This document shows positions 28,133 to 36,533 of a stretch of 64,000 bases of DNA, in pieces. Each line of letters starts with the position of its first letter. Position 1 is the first letter of the stretch. The notes beneath the pieces are model-generated. The model was not told where the DNA came from. It searched no databases and worked only from the letters and a program-made list of their open reading frames with translations. The stretch spans positions 1-64,000 of the forward strand of contig JAXMEL010000002.1 of the NCBI GenBank assembly GCA_046348365.1, written 5' to 3'. Source of the stretch: JAEUPI01 sp046348365 (GTDB lineage Bacteria; Pseudomonadota; Gammaproteobacteria; Burkholderiales; Burkholderiaceae_C). Both the position numbers and the translations under genes were made by a program.

Positions 28133-31100
28133 CTTGGTTGGGTGAGGCCGATGTAGCGCCGCCTTCGCCTAGTGCGAGTTTCAGACGGCGTCGATCATGG
28201 TCGTAGTCGATGCGCAGCACGCTCGAGCCGCGCCGGTCAGGGTTGTGCACGACGCAGGCGCCGCCGATGAAGGGTTCCAGCGTCATCACCGACTTCATCG
28301 GCGTGGCCACGATCATTTGGAAACCGAAGGTCGTGAAGATGTTCATCGCCATGCGCGTGAACTCGGCGTCGGCCTTGTCGAAGGCTTCGTCAAGCACGAC
28401 GGTGGCAAACGTCGGACGGGCGCGGTCGGCGCCGCTCAGCTGGTATCGCAGCGCTGCAGCCAGGCAGGTGGAGGCGAGCTTCTGCCGCTGTCCGCCGGAC
28501 TTGCCGGCACCGCTACGGTAGGCCTCGACCTCGGCGCCGCTCGCATCGTCGATCTCGCGCGCCATGAACTCCACGTGCTGCCGCACGTCGAGCACCAGCG
28601 CGCGCCAGTGCCGATCGGTCGCCTCCTGGCTCGCCAGACGCTTGACCAGTTGCTGCAGCAGCGCGAACCGGCGTTCCTCGATGCTGGTCAAGCCGCCGGC
28701 CGCCCGGTTCGCGTCGGTCGCCGCGCCATCCAGGCTCTGGCTCAGCGTGTCGCGCAAGGTCTGCTTGAATTGCCTCACCTCGTCGCCTTCGCGCGGCAAA
28801 GTGTCGATGACCAGATGCGTGCCGGGATTGAATGGCGCCCCGAGCAGGCTCTCGTTGACCAGCTCCATGCGCTGGCGGATCGCACTCCTCTCCTGGTCGA
28901 TCTTGCTGGCCAGGAGCGTCAGGTTCTGGTCGCTCTGCTCGCGCAACAGCTGTAGGAAGCGCTGTTCGTAGTTCGGCAGACCATCGGTGCGCAGGCGGGC
29001 CAGCTTGCCGAAGTAGTCGGCAGCGGCGCCAAGCGCGGCATCGAGTCCGCCGGCTTCGGCCGGCCACAGGCGGTTGAACTCGGCGAACCGCTGCTCGACA
29101 GTGTTGCGCAGTTCGGTCATCCGCACATCGAGCGAGCGCACGTCGTTGGACAAACCGCGGTCGATCTGCCGGGTCAGGTCGTCCAGGTTGTCGAGCGTCA
29201 CGGGCCTGTCGAGCCGCGCGAGGCGCTGACCGATGCCCATCGTCTGCGTCGGCGTCATGGCGATCAAGGGTTGGCCGTGCGGAGCCAGCAACATGGCGTC
29301 GAGTCCGGCAATCTGGCGGGCCAGCTCGCGGGCGCGCGCATCGCTGTCGTTGCGCGCCGCAACGGCCTTGCGATGCAGCTCCTCCTGCCGCGTGATGTAG
29401 CGCTCGAGGGCGTCCAGCTCCGGACGCGACGAGCGCTCGGCGGCCAGGCGTTTCTGCAGGTCGGCCGCCAGCGTGACGAGCGAGGCGACGTCGATGTCGT
29501 TCCAGCTCAGGTTCTGCAGCGTGATACAGGCCTCGTCCTTCCGACGAGCCAGTGCCTCCTGGCCGCGCAGCGCGGACAGTTCGCGCTCGAGATCGGCGAT
29601 TGCCTGGCCCAGCTCGGCCGCGCGGCGCTGGTACAGAGCCAGCTTGTCGCGGTTGTCGAACCCAAGCACCCACTGGCTGCGGTCGTCGATACGCTGGCGA
29701 TCGTTCTTCTCGTGCCGCGTGCTGTCCCGCTTGACCTGGCCTTGCCGGGTCACCGCTCGCTGTGCAGCGCGGAAGGCCTGCAACGATTCGGCGCATTCGA
29801 AGTCGAAGTGGACTCGCAGCTCGTCGCGTAGCCAGTCTGCCGTGCCGCGGTCGATGTACGGAGCAATGTCGAGCTTGCGCACCATCGAGGCGAGGCCCGG
29901 CGAGCGTTGCCCCGCTTGCTGCGGCAGCATGCGGTTGTACAACAGTCGCTCGCCGGTATGGTTGTCCTCCAGCCAGCCGGTGACCGCGGCATAGTGCTTC
30001 TCGTCGACCAGCATCGACCGCGCGAAGCCGCCAAGCACACGCTCGATCGCGCCCTGCCACGCCAACTGGTCGGGCTTGACCTGCAGCAGCTCGCCGGCGA
30101 ACGGCAGTTTGTCTTCCGCGAGACCGAGTTCGCGGGCCATTCGTTCACGCAGGTCGAGTAGCCGCGACGGGACGTTCGAGCGCTGTCGCTCCATCGCGCG
30201 CACCTCGCGCACGGTGTCGGTGAATGCGCGTTCGGCGTCGAGCTTGCGGCGTTTCAGATCGTCCTTGAGCAGTTCCAGCTCGGCGCTGCGTTCGGGCGCA
30301 CGCCGCACATGTTCGCGCGCCGCTTCGGCCCGTTGCACGAACGGCACCACCTCGTCGGGCAGCGACCAGCCCATCACGTCGCACGCGGCGCGCGCCAACT
30401 CACGCTTCTTGATTCGCTCGGGCCGAATCCGCTCGGCGTCGCCGAGCTGGCGCTGCAAATCCTCGATCAGCTGGCCTCCGTGATCATGGCGACGGCGCTT
30501 GAGCTCGGCCAATTTGTCGGACTCGCGGTCGGCCACTTCGGTAAGCAGTCGCGTCTGCTGTTGCATGCCCTGGAGATCTACCGTCAGCTCGGCCTTGCGC
30601 TCGGCCACCAGGCGCGCGCGCTCGTGATCGCGCCAGACGTCCAGGCCGGCCTGCACCTCGGCGATTTCGCTCTTTTCGCGGGCGCAGCATTCACGCTCGG
30701 CGTGGGCCTGCTCGGCGGGCGCCAGCGTCTCGATCTGCCGGCGCGCGGCCACCACGGCCTGGTGCGCCGCATTCAGCTCGCCGAACTCGGTCACCAGCCG
30801 GTCGGCCACTTCGAAAGTCTCCGGCGCGTCGAGCATGAAGTCGCGCAAGAAGGTGTTGAGGTCACCCAGGTTCTTGGCCGACTGGGTCTTGTGCAGCAGC
30901 CGCAATGCGCGTTCGCTGGCGATGCCGAGCAGCCCGCGGAAGCGCTCCTGGTAGGCGCTGAATTCGCGCGTGACGTAGGCGTGCGGCAACTCGTGCTTGA
31001 AGTGGCGCAGGTCGAAGTCGTGCTGCGGGAAGAATTCGAGCGCCGACAGCTCCAACGGCTCGGTAAGCACGAGATAGACCTTCTGCACATCGCTGGTCAA

Positions 31101-31541
31101 CGCCGTCTTGCCCTTGACCCACAACACCTGGGCCAGCACCACCACGCGGCCCTCGCCGTTCGTATAGGTTTCGGCGATCGCCGACCATGTGGTGTCGGCG
31201 CGAAGGAACTGCGAAACGACTTCGCGGCCTTCACCGCTCTGTTGCGCCCATGCGCCGCGCAGGTAGGTGAGCAGGCTGCGGTCCTTGCCCTGGCGCTCGC
31301 TCTCGCGAGCGGCGACGTTGAAGTCCACCCACTTGGGCGGTGTCAGCAGGCTGGCGTGGGCGTCCAGCAGCGTCGACTTGCCCGACCCCGATGCGCCGAC
31401 GAACAGATAGCCCTCAGGCGGGATCGTGAAGTCGAACAGTCCGGCAAAGGTCCCCCAGTTGAAGATTTGCATCCGCGCCAAGCGGAACTGGTGGTCATCG
31501 GGTTGCGCATCCTCCGCAGCGTCGAACAGCGAAGGCGTCAT
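28110..31541 (-). CDS. jetC: Wadjet protein JetC (SMC/MukB-like ATPase)
   Basis: 1143 aa. Walker A GASGSGKST is at 49-57. Long coiled coils (about 250-480 and 600-900) flank a hinge-like centre. The C-terminal ABC signature GKSGGQRQKLAST and Walker B TVVLDEAFDKAD complete the ATPase head. This is the DNA loop-extrusion motor of Wadjet, working with kleisin JetA and KITE JetB. The start overlaps the jetB stop by ATGA. The length matches the family and no frameshift is visible. Confidence 0.95.
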   Translation of the reverse strand: MTPSLFDAAEDAQPDDHQFRLARMQIFNWGTFAGLFDFTIPPEGYLFVGASGSGKSTLLDAHASLLTPPKWVDFNVAARESERQGKDRSLLTYLRGAWAQQSGEGREVVSQFLRADTTWSAIAETYTNGEGRVVVLAQVLWVKGKTALTSDVQKVYLVLTEPLELSALEFFPQHDFDLRHFKHELPHAYVTREFSAYQERFRGLLGIASERALRLLHKTQSAKNLGDLNTFLRDFMLDAPETFEVADRLVTEFGELNAAHQAVVAARRQIETLAPAEQAHAERECCAREKSEIAEVQAGLDVWRDHERARLVAERKAELTVDLQGMQQQTRLLTEVADRESDKLAELKRRRHDHGGQLIEDLQRQLGDAERIRPERIKKRELARAACDVMGWSLPDEVVPFVQRAEAAREHVRRAPERSAELELLKDDLKRRKLDAERAFTDTVREVRAMERQRSNVPSRLLDLRERMARELGLAEDKLPFAGELLQVKPDQLAWQGAIERVLGGFARSMLVDEKHYAAVTGWLEDNHTGERLLYNRMLPQQAGQRSPGLASMVRKLDIAPYIDRGTADWLRDELRVHFDFECAESLQAFRAAQRAVTRQGQVKRDSTRHEKNDRQRIDDRSQWVLGFDNRDKLALYQRRAAELGQAIADLERELSALRGQEALARRKDEACITLQNLSWNDIDVASLVTLAADLQKRLAAERSSRPELDALERYITRQEELHRKAVAARNDSDARARELARQIAGLDAMLLAPHGQPLIAMTPTQTMGIGQRLARLDRPVTLDNLDDLTRQIDRGLSNDVRSLDVRMTELRNTVEQRFAEFNRLWPAEAGGLDAALGAAADYFGKLARLRTDGLPNYEQRFLQLLREQSDQNLTLLASKIDQERSAIRQRMELVNESLLGAPFNPGTHLVIDTLPREGDEVRQFKQTLRDTLSQSLDGAATDANRAAGGLTSIEERRFALLQQLVKRLASQEATDRHWRALVLDVRQHVEFMAREIDDASGAEVEAYRSGAGKSGGQRQKLASTCLAAALRYQLSGADRARPTFATVVLDEAFDKADAEFTRMAMNIFTTFGFQMIVATPMKSVMTLEPFIGGACVVHNPDRRGSSVLRIDYDHDRRRLKLALGEGGATSASPNQDAQAAAA

Positions 31542-32248
31542 GCCGCGCCACCTTCGTCGTCATCGTCGTCGGCCGCAGCGGCCGCCATTGCGGCACGTCC
31601 GCCGCCGGCCAGCACGGCCTGGTAGGTGTAGGTGAGGGCCTGGATCGCTTCGGCCGGAAAAAGCAGCTTGAGCGTCGGCGCAACCTCGAAGCGCTGCTGC
31701 CCGCCCGGCAGCAACCTGACTAGGTTGAGCCGCTTGGCCTTCTCGATCGCAGCGATCACCTGTCGACCGAAGCGGGCCTGGTCGGGGTTGGCGACGCGCT
31801 CGAAGACAGCCAGGTGCGATTGCATGTCCTCCCACGACACGACGGCGCGCTCGCCGGCAGCGTCGGCCTGCGTGAGACGTTGCCGCAGATACAGCACCAG
31901 TGCAGTCTCCAGGAAGGTAAGGTGCGACTTCCTCAGCAGCACAGGCGCATCGATGTCCTCGGCCACCACCTGACGCGTGAAGGCCACCTGCTGATCGGCG
32001 TCGATCACCAGATCGAGGAAGAGCTCGTGCAGGCGCGAGCGGATCACCATTTCGTCGCGCAGCAGCACTGGCCACAGCCGCTTCTGGCGTGTGGCGTCGA
32101 TCGAGGGCCCAAGCAGCAACTGCACCAGCACGCGGCGGGTGTCCAGCGGCAGCCCGCCAGTATCGCCGGCGAAGCTGGCGCCCCCGCCGGGCTCGCCCGA
32201 CACCGAGCCGTCCTGCCGTCCATCCTCATCCATCGACAAGTTCGACAT
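31538..32248 (-). CDS. jetB: Wadjet protein JetB (KITE subunit, DUF4194)
   Basis: 236 aa. An acidic, Gly-rich N-terminal tail (about 1-35) is followed by a DUF4194 winged-helix domain with LETALVLYLRQRLTQAD and a C-terminal acidic tail ADDDDDEGG. KITE proteins bind the kleisin and the ATPase heads of the SMC-like motor. ATG 32248 was chosen; it lies inside the jetA 3' end (23-bp overlap). The aspartate tail at the extreme C-terminus is notable and directly precedes the jetC start. Confidence 0.92.
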   Translation of the reverse strand: MSNLSMDEDGRQDGSVSGEPGGGASFAGDTGGLPLDTRRVLVQLLLGPSIDATRQKRLWPVLLRDEMVIRSRLHELFLDLVIDADQQVAFTRQVVAEDIDAPVLLRKSHLTFLETALVLYLRQRLTQADAAGERAVVSWEDMQSHLAVFERVANPDQARFGRQVIAAIEKAKRLNLVRLLPGGQQRFEVAPTLKLLFPAEAIQALTYTYQAVLAGGGRAAMAAAAADDDDDEGGAA

Positions 32249-33692
32249 AGCGCTCCCTGATGAAGTGGATCGCCGGTACCCGAGCACGACGCCGGGTGCC
32301 GTCCTTGCCGATCCAGCCCACCTGCTGCGTGCCAGACGTCAGCTCGCCATGACGCGCACCCAGGGCGACGTAGCCGACTACGCTGCCCAGGCCCTGCTCG
32401 GCGGGATAAGCATCCAGCAGATCCGCCACCGAGATCTGCGGCACTCGCTCGAGCGCCGCGCGCACATGCGCACGCAGCGTGCGGAAATCGATCTCCGACT
32501 GTTTGACCAGCTCGGCCACCAGCTCGAGGCTGATTTCCGCTGGTGGCTCGCCGGCCATGCGGGCGTCGGCCACACGCTCGGCTGGGTCATACAGTTGCCA
32601 CTGCGATGCTGAGCGGATGCGGCTCGAAGTGAGCGTGAGTACGAAGTCCAGCGTCTCGTTCGGCCGCACCTGCTCCTTGACCTGCAACGCCACTTGCGTC
32701 GCGTGCTTAAGCAGCGTGTGCAGACGACGTTGCTCGCGGAACTCACGACTCTGCACGAAGGCCTTCAGGCTGCGGGCGAAGTGCTGCAACACATCGTGTA
32801 CCTGGCCGCCTTCGGTCATCAATGTGGCCGTCAGGCCGACGAGGAAGCGGCGCTCGCGCAGCGTCAGCTGGCGCGCGAACGGCCGCGCGACCACCGCTTC
32901 TAGGGCTTCGAAGAGTGCAGCACTCTGCAGCGGATCGGTCAACAGACGCCAGAAGGCGGCGAAGGTCTTGCCGGCCTCGCTCTGGCCAATGACGTCGATG
33001 CCCGCGAACAGCTGCTCGAGCACCGCGCCGCGGCTGCCGTCGTTCTCGACCAGGCTCTGCCGTAGGCCGCGATGCAGCTGCTCGAAGTCATCGCGCACAC
33101 GTCGGAAGTCGCCGGCGAGTTCATCGGCCAGCGCGATGACCTCACGCGCACGCTCCAGCGCTCGCTCGGGCGCCAGCGTGCGCACGACACCAGCGCGCAG
33201 CGCGGCCATATCGCGGTCGATGCGATCGCGCTCGGCCTGCAGCGCGGCGATGCGATGCTCGGCGTTGGTGTCGGTCTCGTCGGCGAGATTCGCCAGCTGC
33301 GCGATGACCGTGGTCAGCCGGCTTTCGGTGGCGCTGACCTTGGGCGCCACCAAGCCGCCAACGAATCGCAACGCCGCCGCAGCGTCGACGCTCAGTTCGT
33401 ACATTTCCTCCGGCGCGCCCTCCGGCAGCCGCCGCGTCAGCCAGCCCTGACGCAGCCAGTCGGCGATGTACTGCTGAGCGCTTTGCGGTAGGTCCTCACC
33501 GGCGTCTTGCAGCCCGATGAGTTCGCGTCCCAGGCGTTCGTGCAGCGTAGAGCTGGCGAGTGTCGACTCGCCATCGGCAAACGTAGCGCGCAGCAGCGCG
33601 AGGACGGCCGGCGCCTTGATCGCGGCCAGCAGTTGCCACAGCGGCTGGTCGCGCAGAGCCTGAAATGACGAAGCGTCGCGAACAGTATTCAC
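32226..33692 (-). CDS. jetA: Wadjet protein JetA (kleisin-like, DUF3375)
   Basis: 488 aa, DUF3375. N-terminal winged-helix segments (about 10-110), a helical coiled middle (about 120-220) and a C-terminal winged-helix region with LLDAYPAEQGLGSVVGYVALG. It is the kleisin/MukF-like bridging subunit of the Wadjet motor and first gene of the jetABCD operon. The start is GTG at 33692, only 2 bp after a 16-bp sequence that also occurs upstream of the ORF6N unit. No good Shine-Dalgarno is visible. Confidence 0.92.
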   Translation of the reverse strand: MNTVRDASSFQALRDQPLWQLLAAIKAPAVLALLRATFADGESTLASSTLHERLGRELIGLQDAGEDLPQSAQQYIADWLRQGWLTRRLPEGAPEEMYELSVDAAAALRFVGGLVAPKVSATESRLTTVIAQLANLADETDTNAEHRIAALQAERDRIDRDMAALRAGVVRTLAPERALERAREVIALADELAGDFRRVRDDFEQLHRGLRQSLVENDGSRGAVLEQLFAGIDVIGQSEAGKTFAAFWRLLTDPLQSAALFEALEAVVARPFARQLTLRERRFLVGLTATLMTEGGQVHDVLQHFARSLKAFVQSREFREQRRLHTLLKHATQVALQVKEQVRPNETLDFVLTLTSSRIRSASQWQLYDPAERVADARMAGEPPAEISLELVAELVKQSEIDFRTLRAHVRAALERVPQISVADLLDAYPAEQGLGSVVGYVALGARHGELTSGTQQVGWIGKDGTRRRARVPAIHFIRERYVELVDG

Positions 33693-33694
33693 GA

Positions 33695-33710
33695 CGCCAA
33701 GTGTGCAACA
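33695..33710. repeat. 16-bp direct repeat, copy 1 (before jetA)
   Basis: CGCCAAGTGTGCAACA occurs here and, identically, at 34436-34451. On the minus strand it ends 2 bp before the jetA GTG. It could be a promoter/operator element or a duplicated junction left when the ORF6N unit was inserted. A 6-bp hairpin (33717-33733) follows it and may end the ORF6N transcript. Confidence 0.6.
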
Positions 33711-33788
33711 ACCGTTGGCTCGTGCAGCGAGCCCCCGGCGGTTAGTTCTGTTGGAACGGCTAGGGCCCGGTCAAAGCGGGCTGAAGCC

Positions 33789-34358
33789 TCACTTCCTGCT
33801 CTTGTCCTCCGGGTGAACAAACCCGATGGGGCGCTTCGCGGGCTCGGGCGGCGCCATCAATGCACGCAGGGCATCGAACACCTGCTTGAACTGGGCGCGC
33901 GTGTTGCGGTTGAGCGTGTCGTGGCTCATGGCCAGCGACTCGGTGGCCTGCTCGAGATCCTCGAGTCGCCTGGCTAGTTCGCGGTGAGAAGCGACCAGCT
34001 CGCGCAGCTTCACGAACGCGCGCACCACGTAGACCGAAACCTCCACCGCCCTGGGCGTGTTGAGCACGGTGGCGGCCATGATCGCGCCATGCTCGGTGAA
34101 GGCGAAGGGCAGCTTGCGCCGGCCGCCCCAACTTGATGTCGCAGTTTGCGACTTCAAGTTGGCGAACTCCTCGGCCGACAGCTCGAAGATGAAATCCTCC
34201 GGAAACCGCTCCCGGTTCCTGCGCACCTGCTCGTTGAGTCGGCGCGTCTCGACGCCGTACAGCGCCGCCAGATCGGCGTCGATCAGCACCTTCTGCTCGC
34301 GCAGCACGACGATGCGCTGGGTGATCGCCTCCAGCGGCAGGAGCTGAGTGCCGCTCAT
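33789..34358 (-). CDS. ORF6N domain-containing protein
   Basis: 189 aa. The ORF6N (KilA-N-related) DNA-binding domain occupies about 1-100, with VLIDADLAALYGVETRRLNEQ and RNRERFPEDFIFEL as its hallmarks and AFTEHGAIMAATVL closing it. A coiled-coil tail (about 120-165) may dimerise. These proteins come from phages and mobile elements and often sit in defence islands; the biochemical role is unclear. It lies directly upstream of the Wadjet operon on the same strand, and its ATG overlaps the stop of a 24-codon ORF (ATGA). Confidence 0.88.
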   Translation of the reverse strand: MSGTQLLPLEAITQRIVVLREQKVLIDADLAALYGVETRRLNEQVRRNRERFPEDFIFELSAEEFANLKSQTATSSWGGRRKLPFAFTEHGAIMAATVLNTPRAVEVSVYVVRAFVKLRELVASHRELARRLEDLEQATESLAMSHDTLNRNTRAQFKQVFDALRALMAPPEPAKRPIGFVHPEDKSRK

Positions 34359-34429
34359 CGCGTGCTGGCCTGGGCCAGCGCCAGCTCGATCTCTTGCATC
34401 ACGACCTCCCGCTGCGGACCAAACGCCAT
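34355..34429 (-). CDS. 24-codon leader ORF before the ORF6N gene
   Basis: ATG at 34429 opens a 24-aa frame, MAFGPQREVVMQEIELALAQ then ASTR, whose TGA overlaps the ORF6N ATG. It begins 6 bp after the 16-bp repeat at 34436-34451. It may be a translated leader that couples ORF6N translation. No homologue is known to me, and short frames arise by chance. Confidence 0.4.
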   Translation of the reverse strand: MAFGPQREVVMQEIELALAQASTR

Positions 34430-34435
34430 TCTCGG

Positions 34436-34451
34436 CGCCAAGTGTGCAACA
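34436..34451. repeat. 16-bp direct repeat, copy 2 (before ORF6N unit)
   Basis: Identical to 33695-33710. In minus-strand reading it ends 6 bp before the ATG of the leader ORF. Together the two copies bracket the ORF6N unit. Confidence 0.6.
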
Positions 34452-34493
34452 CCTGCAGGGCGCGGCGAGCTGAGCAGCAGTCAGCGCCGCTGC

Positions 34494-36533
34494 TCAGCTC
34501 GCGGCCCGCGCAATGCCCTGTGCTTGCGCTCCGTCGCCGCGCTTCAACTCGTCGAACGACACCAGCCGCCCCGCGATCGCGCTGGCCGCCACCGTGGGCG
34601 CGCTGGCGAGCCACACCGCGCCGGGGCCCGAACGGCCGGGGAAGTTGCGGTTGATCGCGCTCACCGTGACCTGGCCTGCGTCGGTCGACGCGCCGGGGCC
34701 GCAGTTGGCGCAGGCGCCGCAGGCCGGCTGCAGCAGCTCGACGCCGACGCGCTCGAAGGCATCGAGGTAGCCGCGCGCGATGCAGTGCTCGCGCACGTCG
34801 ACGGTGCCGAACTGCAGGTACAGCTTCACCCCCGGCGCGACGCGAAGCCCGTGGTCCGCGGCCCAGCGCAGCACCGCGTGGTAGTGGTCGAAGTCCTCGC
34901 GCTTGCCGGCCGTGCACGAGCCGCCGTAGGCGATGTCGATGCGCGGCCGCTCGGCGAGCGTGGCCAGCGGCGTGCCGCGGCCGGGGTCGCCCGGCGCGGC
35001 GACCATCGGCGACAGCGCCGAGCACTCGATGGCGATCGTCTCGGCATACGGCGCGCCGGCGTCGCTCGTCATCCATGGCTCGACGGTGAATTCGATGCCG
35101 CTGCGCTCGCGCAGGAAGGCCACCGTCTGCGCGTCGGGCGCGACGATGCCGGTGAAGCCGCCGAGTTCGGCCACCATGTTGGTCAGCGTCGCGCGCTCGT
35201 CAATCGACATCCCGCGCACCATCGGGCCGGTGAACTCGAACACGCGGCCGACGCCGGCGCCGGCGCGGATCGCCGGCAGCGCCAGCAGGTGCAGCACCAC
35301 GTCTTTCGCGGTCACGCCGGCGGCCAGCGTGCCGCGCAGCTCGATGCGGATCGATTCGGGCATCACGATGCGCACCGCGCCGGTGACGAAGGCGTTGGCC
35401 ATGTCGGTGGTGCCGATGCCGAAGGCCACGCAGCCGAGCGCGCCCGCATGCGGCGTGTGCGAGTCGGTGCCGGCGATCAGCTGGCCCGGCAGCGCGTAGC
35501 GCTCGGCGACCATCGCGTGCGAGATGCCTTCGGAGCCGGTGTTCGCGCCGTCGCCGGCGTCGAGCGCGCGCTGGTAGCCGTGGTGCGTGAGGCCGTGGCG
35601 CTGCACGAACGCGCGGTGCGCCTGCGACAGCCGCCGCACGTCGGGGAGCAGGCCCTGCACGATATGCACCGGGCTGCGGTGTACGTACGAGAGGTGGTCT
35701 TCGAACGCGACGATGGTGGCGCGCTCGTGCAGCTGCAACGCGGCGCCGAATTCGCCCGCGAGCAGTTGCGCGCACAGGCCGGTGTAGTACTCGTGGATGA
35801 AGCGCAGGTCGGCGTGGACGAAGCCGCCTTGGCCCGGCGCGAGGCGTGCGGGCGTGTCGGCGGTGGGGAGGGTGTGGCGGTCGATGATCTTCTGGAACAG
35901 CGTGCGCGGCATGCCAGTGTTATCCGCTGAGGCCGACCCACCCTCACCCCAGCCCTCTCCCGCCCGGGCGGGAGAGGGAGCATTGAACGTCTCGCGCCCA
36001 TAGCGAAGCAGCCCGCCCGCGCGCACGACGGCGGCCGACAGCGCGTCGCGGCCGGCGAGCAGCTCGTCGAGCGCGATGACGTCGCCGCGCGCGATGCGTT
36101 CGACGAGGCCGAAGTCGGTGCTGGTCAGCAGGCCCAGGTTGTCGGCATTGCCGCGGTAGATGCGCTCGAAGCTCTCGGCGATCACGAGGCGCACGCCGGC
36201 CGAGCGCTCGGCCAGCACGGCATGCTCGCGCGAGCTGCCCTTGCCGTAGCGCCGGCCGGCGACCACCACCTCGATGCCGGCGCGGCGCACCGCGTCGCGG
36301 CCGATCGGCCGCTCGCCGCCGGCTTCGAAGCCGGCGTACGGATAGCGCCCCAACGTGGCGTCGAAGTGCACCATCGCCGGCAGCGGGATGATCTCGTCGG
36401 TCGAGACGTCGTCGCGCAGCGGCTGCGCCTGGGCAAGCGTCAGCGGCGGGCCAGCATCCGCCAGCTGCGCGCGAACGCGCGCCGGATCCGTGGCGAGAAA
36501 CAGAAAGCGCGGCGCGAAGCGCAGCAACGTCAC
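34494..36533 (-). CDS. Aconitase-family hydratase with N-terminal swivel domain
   Basis: 679 aa. The domain order is reversed relative to aconitase. A LeuD-like swivel domain comes first (about 20-180; GRRYGKGSSREHA), then a LeuC-like catalytic domain (about 208-660). The cluster ligands are GGSCTAG and CGACANCGPG, three cysteines for a 4Fe-4S cluster. It should isomerise or hydrate a hydroxy-di/tricarboxylate. The GTG start at 36533 overlaps the Bug receptor stop (GTGA). The linker (about 182-207) is encoded by an intergenic-type palindromic repeat. The catalytic domain starts with MPRTLFQKI (ATG 35912), so it could be translated separately. Confidence 0.85.
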   Translation of the reverse strand: MTLLRFAPRFLFLATDPARVRAQLADAGPPLTLAQAQPLRDDVSTDEIIPLPAMVHFDATLGRYPYAGFEAGGERPIGRDAVRRAGIEVVVAGRRYGKGSSREHAVLAERSAGVRLVIAESFERIYRGNADNLGLLTSTDFGLVERIARGDVIALDELLAGRDALSAAVVRAGGLLRYGRETFNAPSPARAGEGWGEGGSASADNTGMPRTLFQKIIDRHTLPTADTPARLAPGQGGFVHADLRFIHEYYTGLCAQLLAGEFGAALQLHERATIVAFEDHLSYVHRSPVHIVQGLLPDVRRLSQAHRAFVQRHGLTHHGYQRALDAGDGANTGSEGISHAMVAERYALPGQLIAGTDSHTPHAGALGCVAFGIGTTDMANAFVTGAVRIVMPESIRIELRGTLAAGVTAKDVVLHLLALPAIRAGAGVGRVFEFTGPMVRGMSIDERATLTNMVAELGGFTGIVAPDAQTVAFLRERSGIEFTVEPWMTSDAGAPYAETIAIECSALSPMVAAPGDPGRGTPLATLAERPRIDIAYGGSCTAGKREDFDHYHAVLRWAADHGLRVAPGVKLYLQFGTVDVREHCIARGYLDAFERVGVELLQPACGACANCGPGASTDAGQVTVSAINRNFPGRSGPGAVWLASAPTVAASAIAGRLVSFDELKRGDGAQAQGIARAAS
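35953..35978. repeat. REP-like palindrome inside the aconitase gene
   Basis: A perfect 26-bp palindrome with 13-bp arms, preceded by CCCTCACCCCAGC. The same kind of GGGAGAGGG/TGGGGTGAGGG repeat is usually intergenic in proteobacteria. Here it is read through in frame and encodes part of an inter-domain linker (PSPARAGEGWGEGG). Confidence 0.75.
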
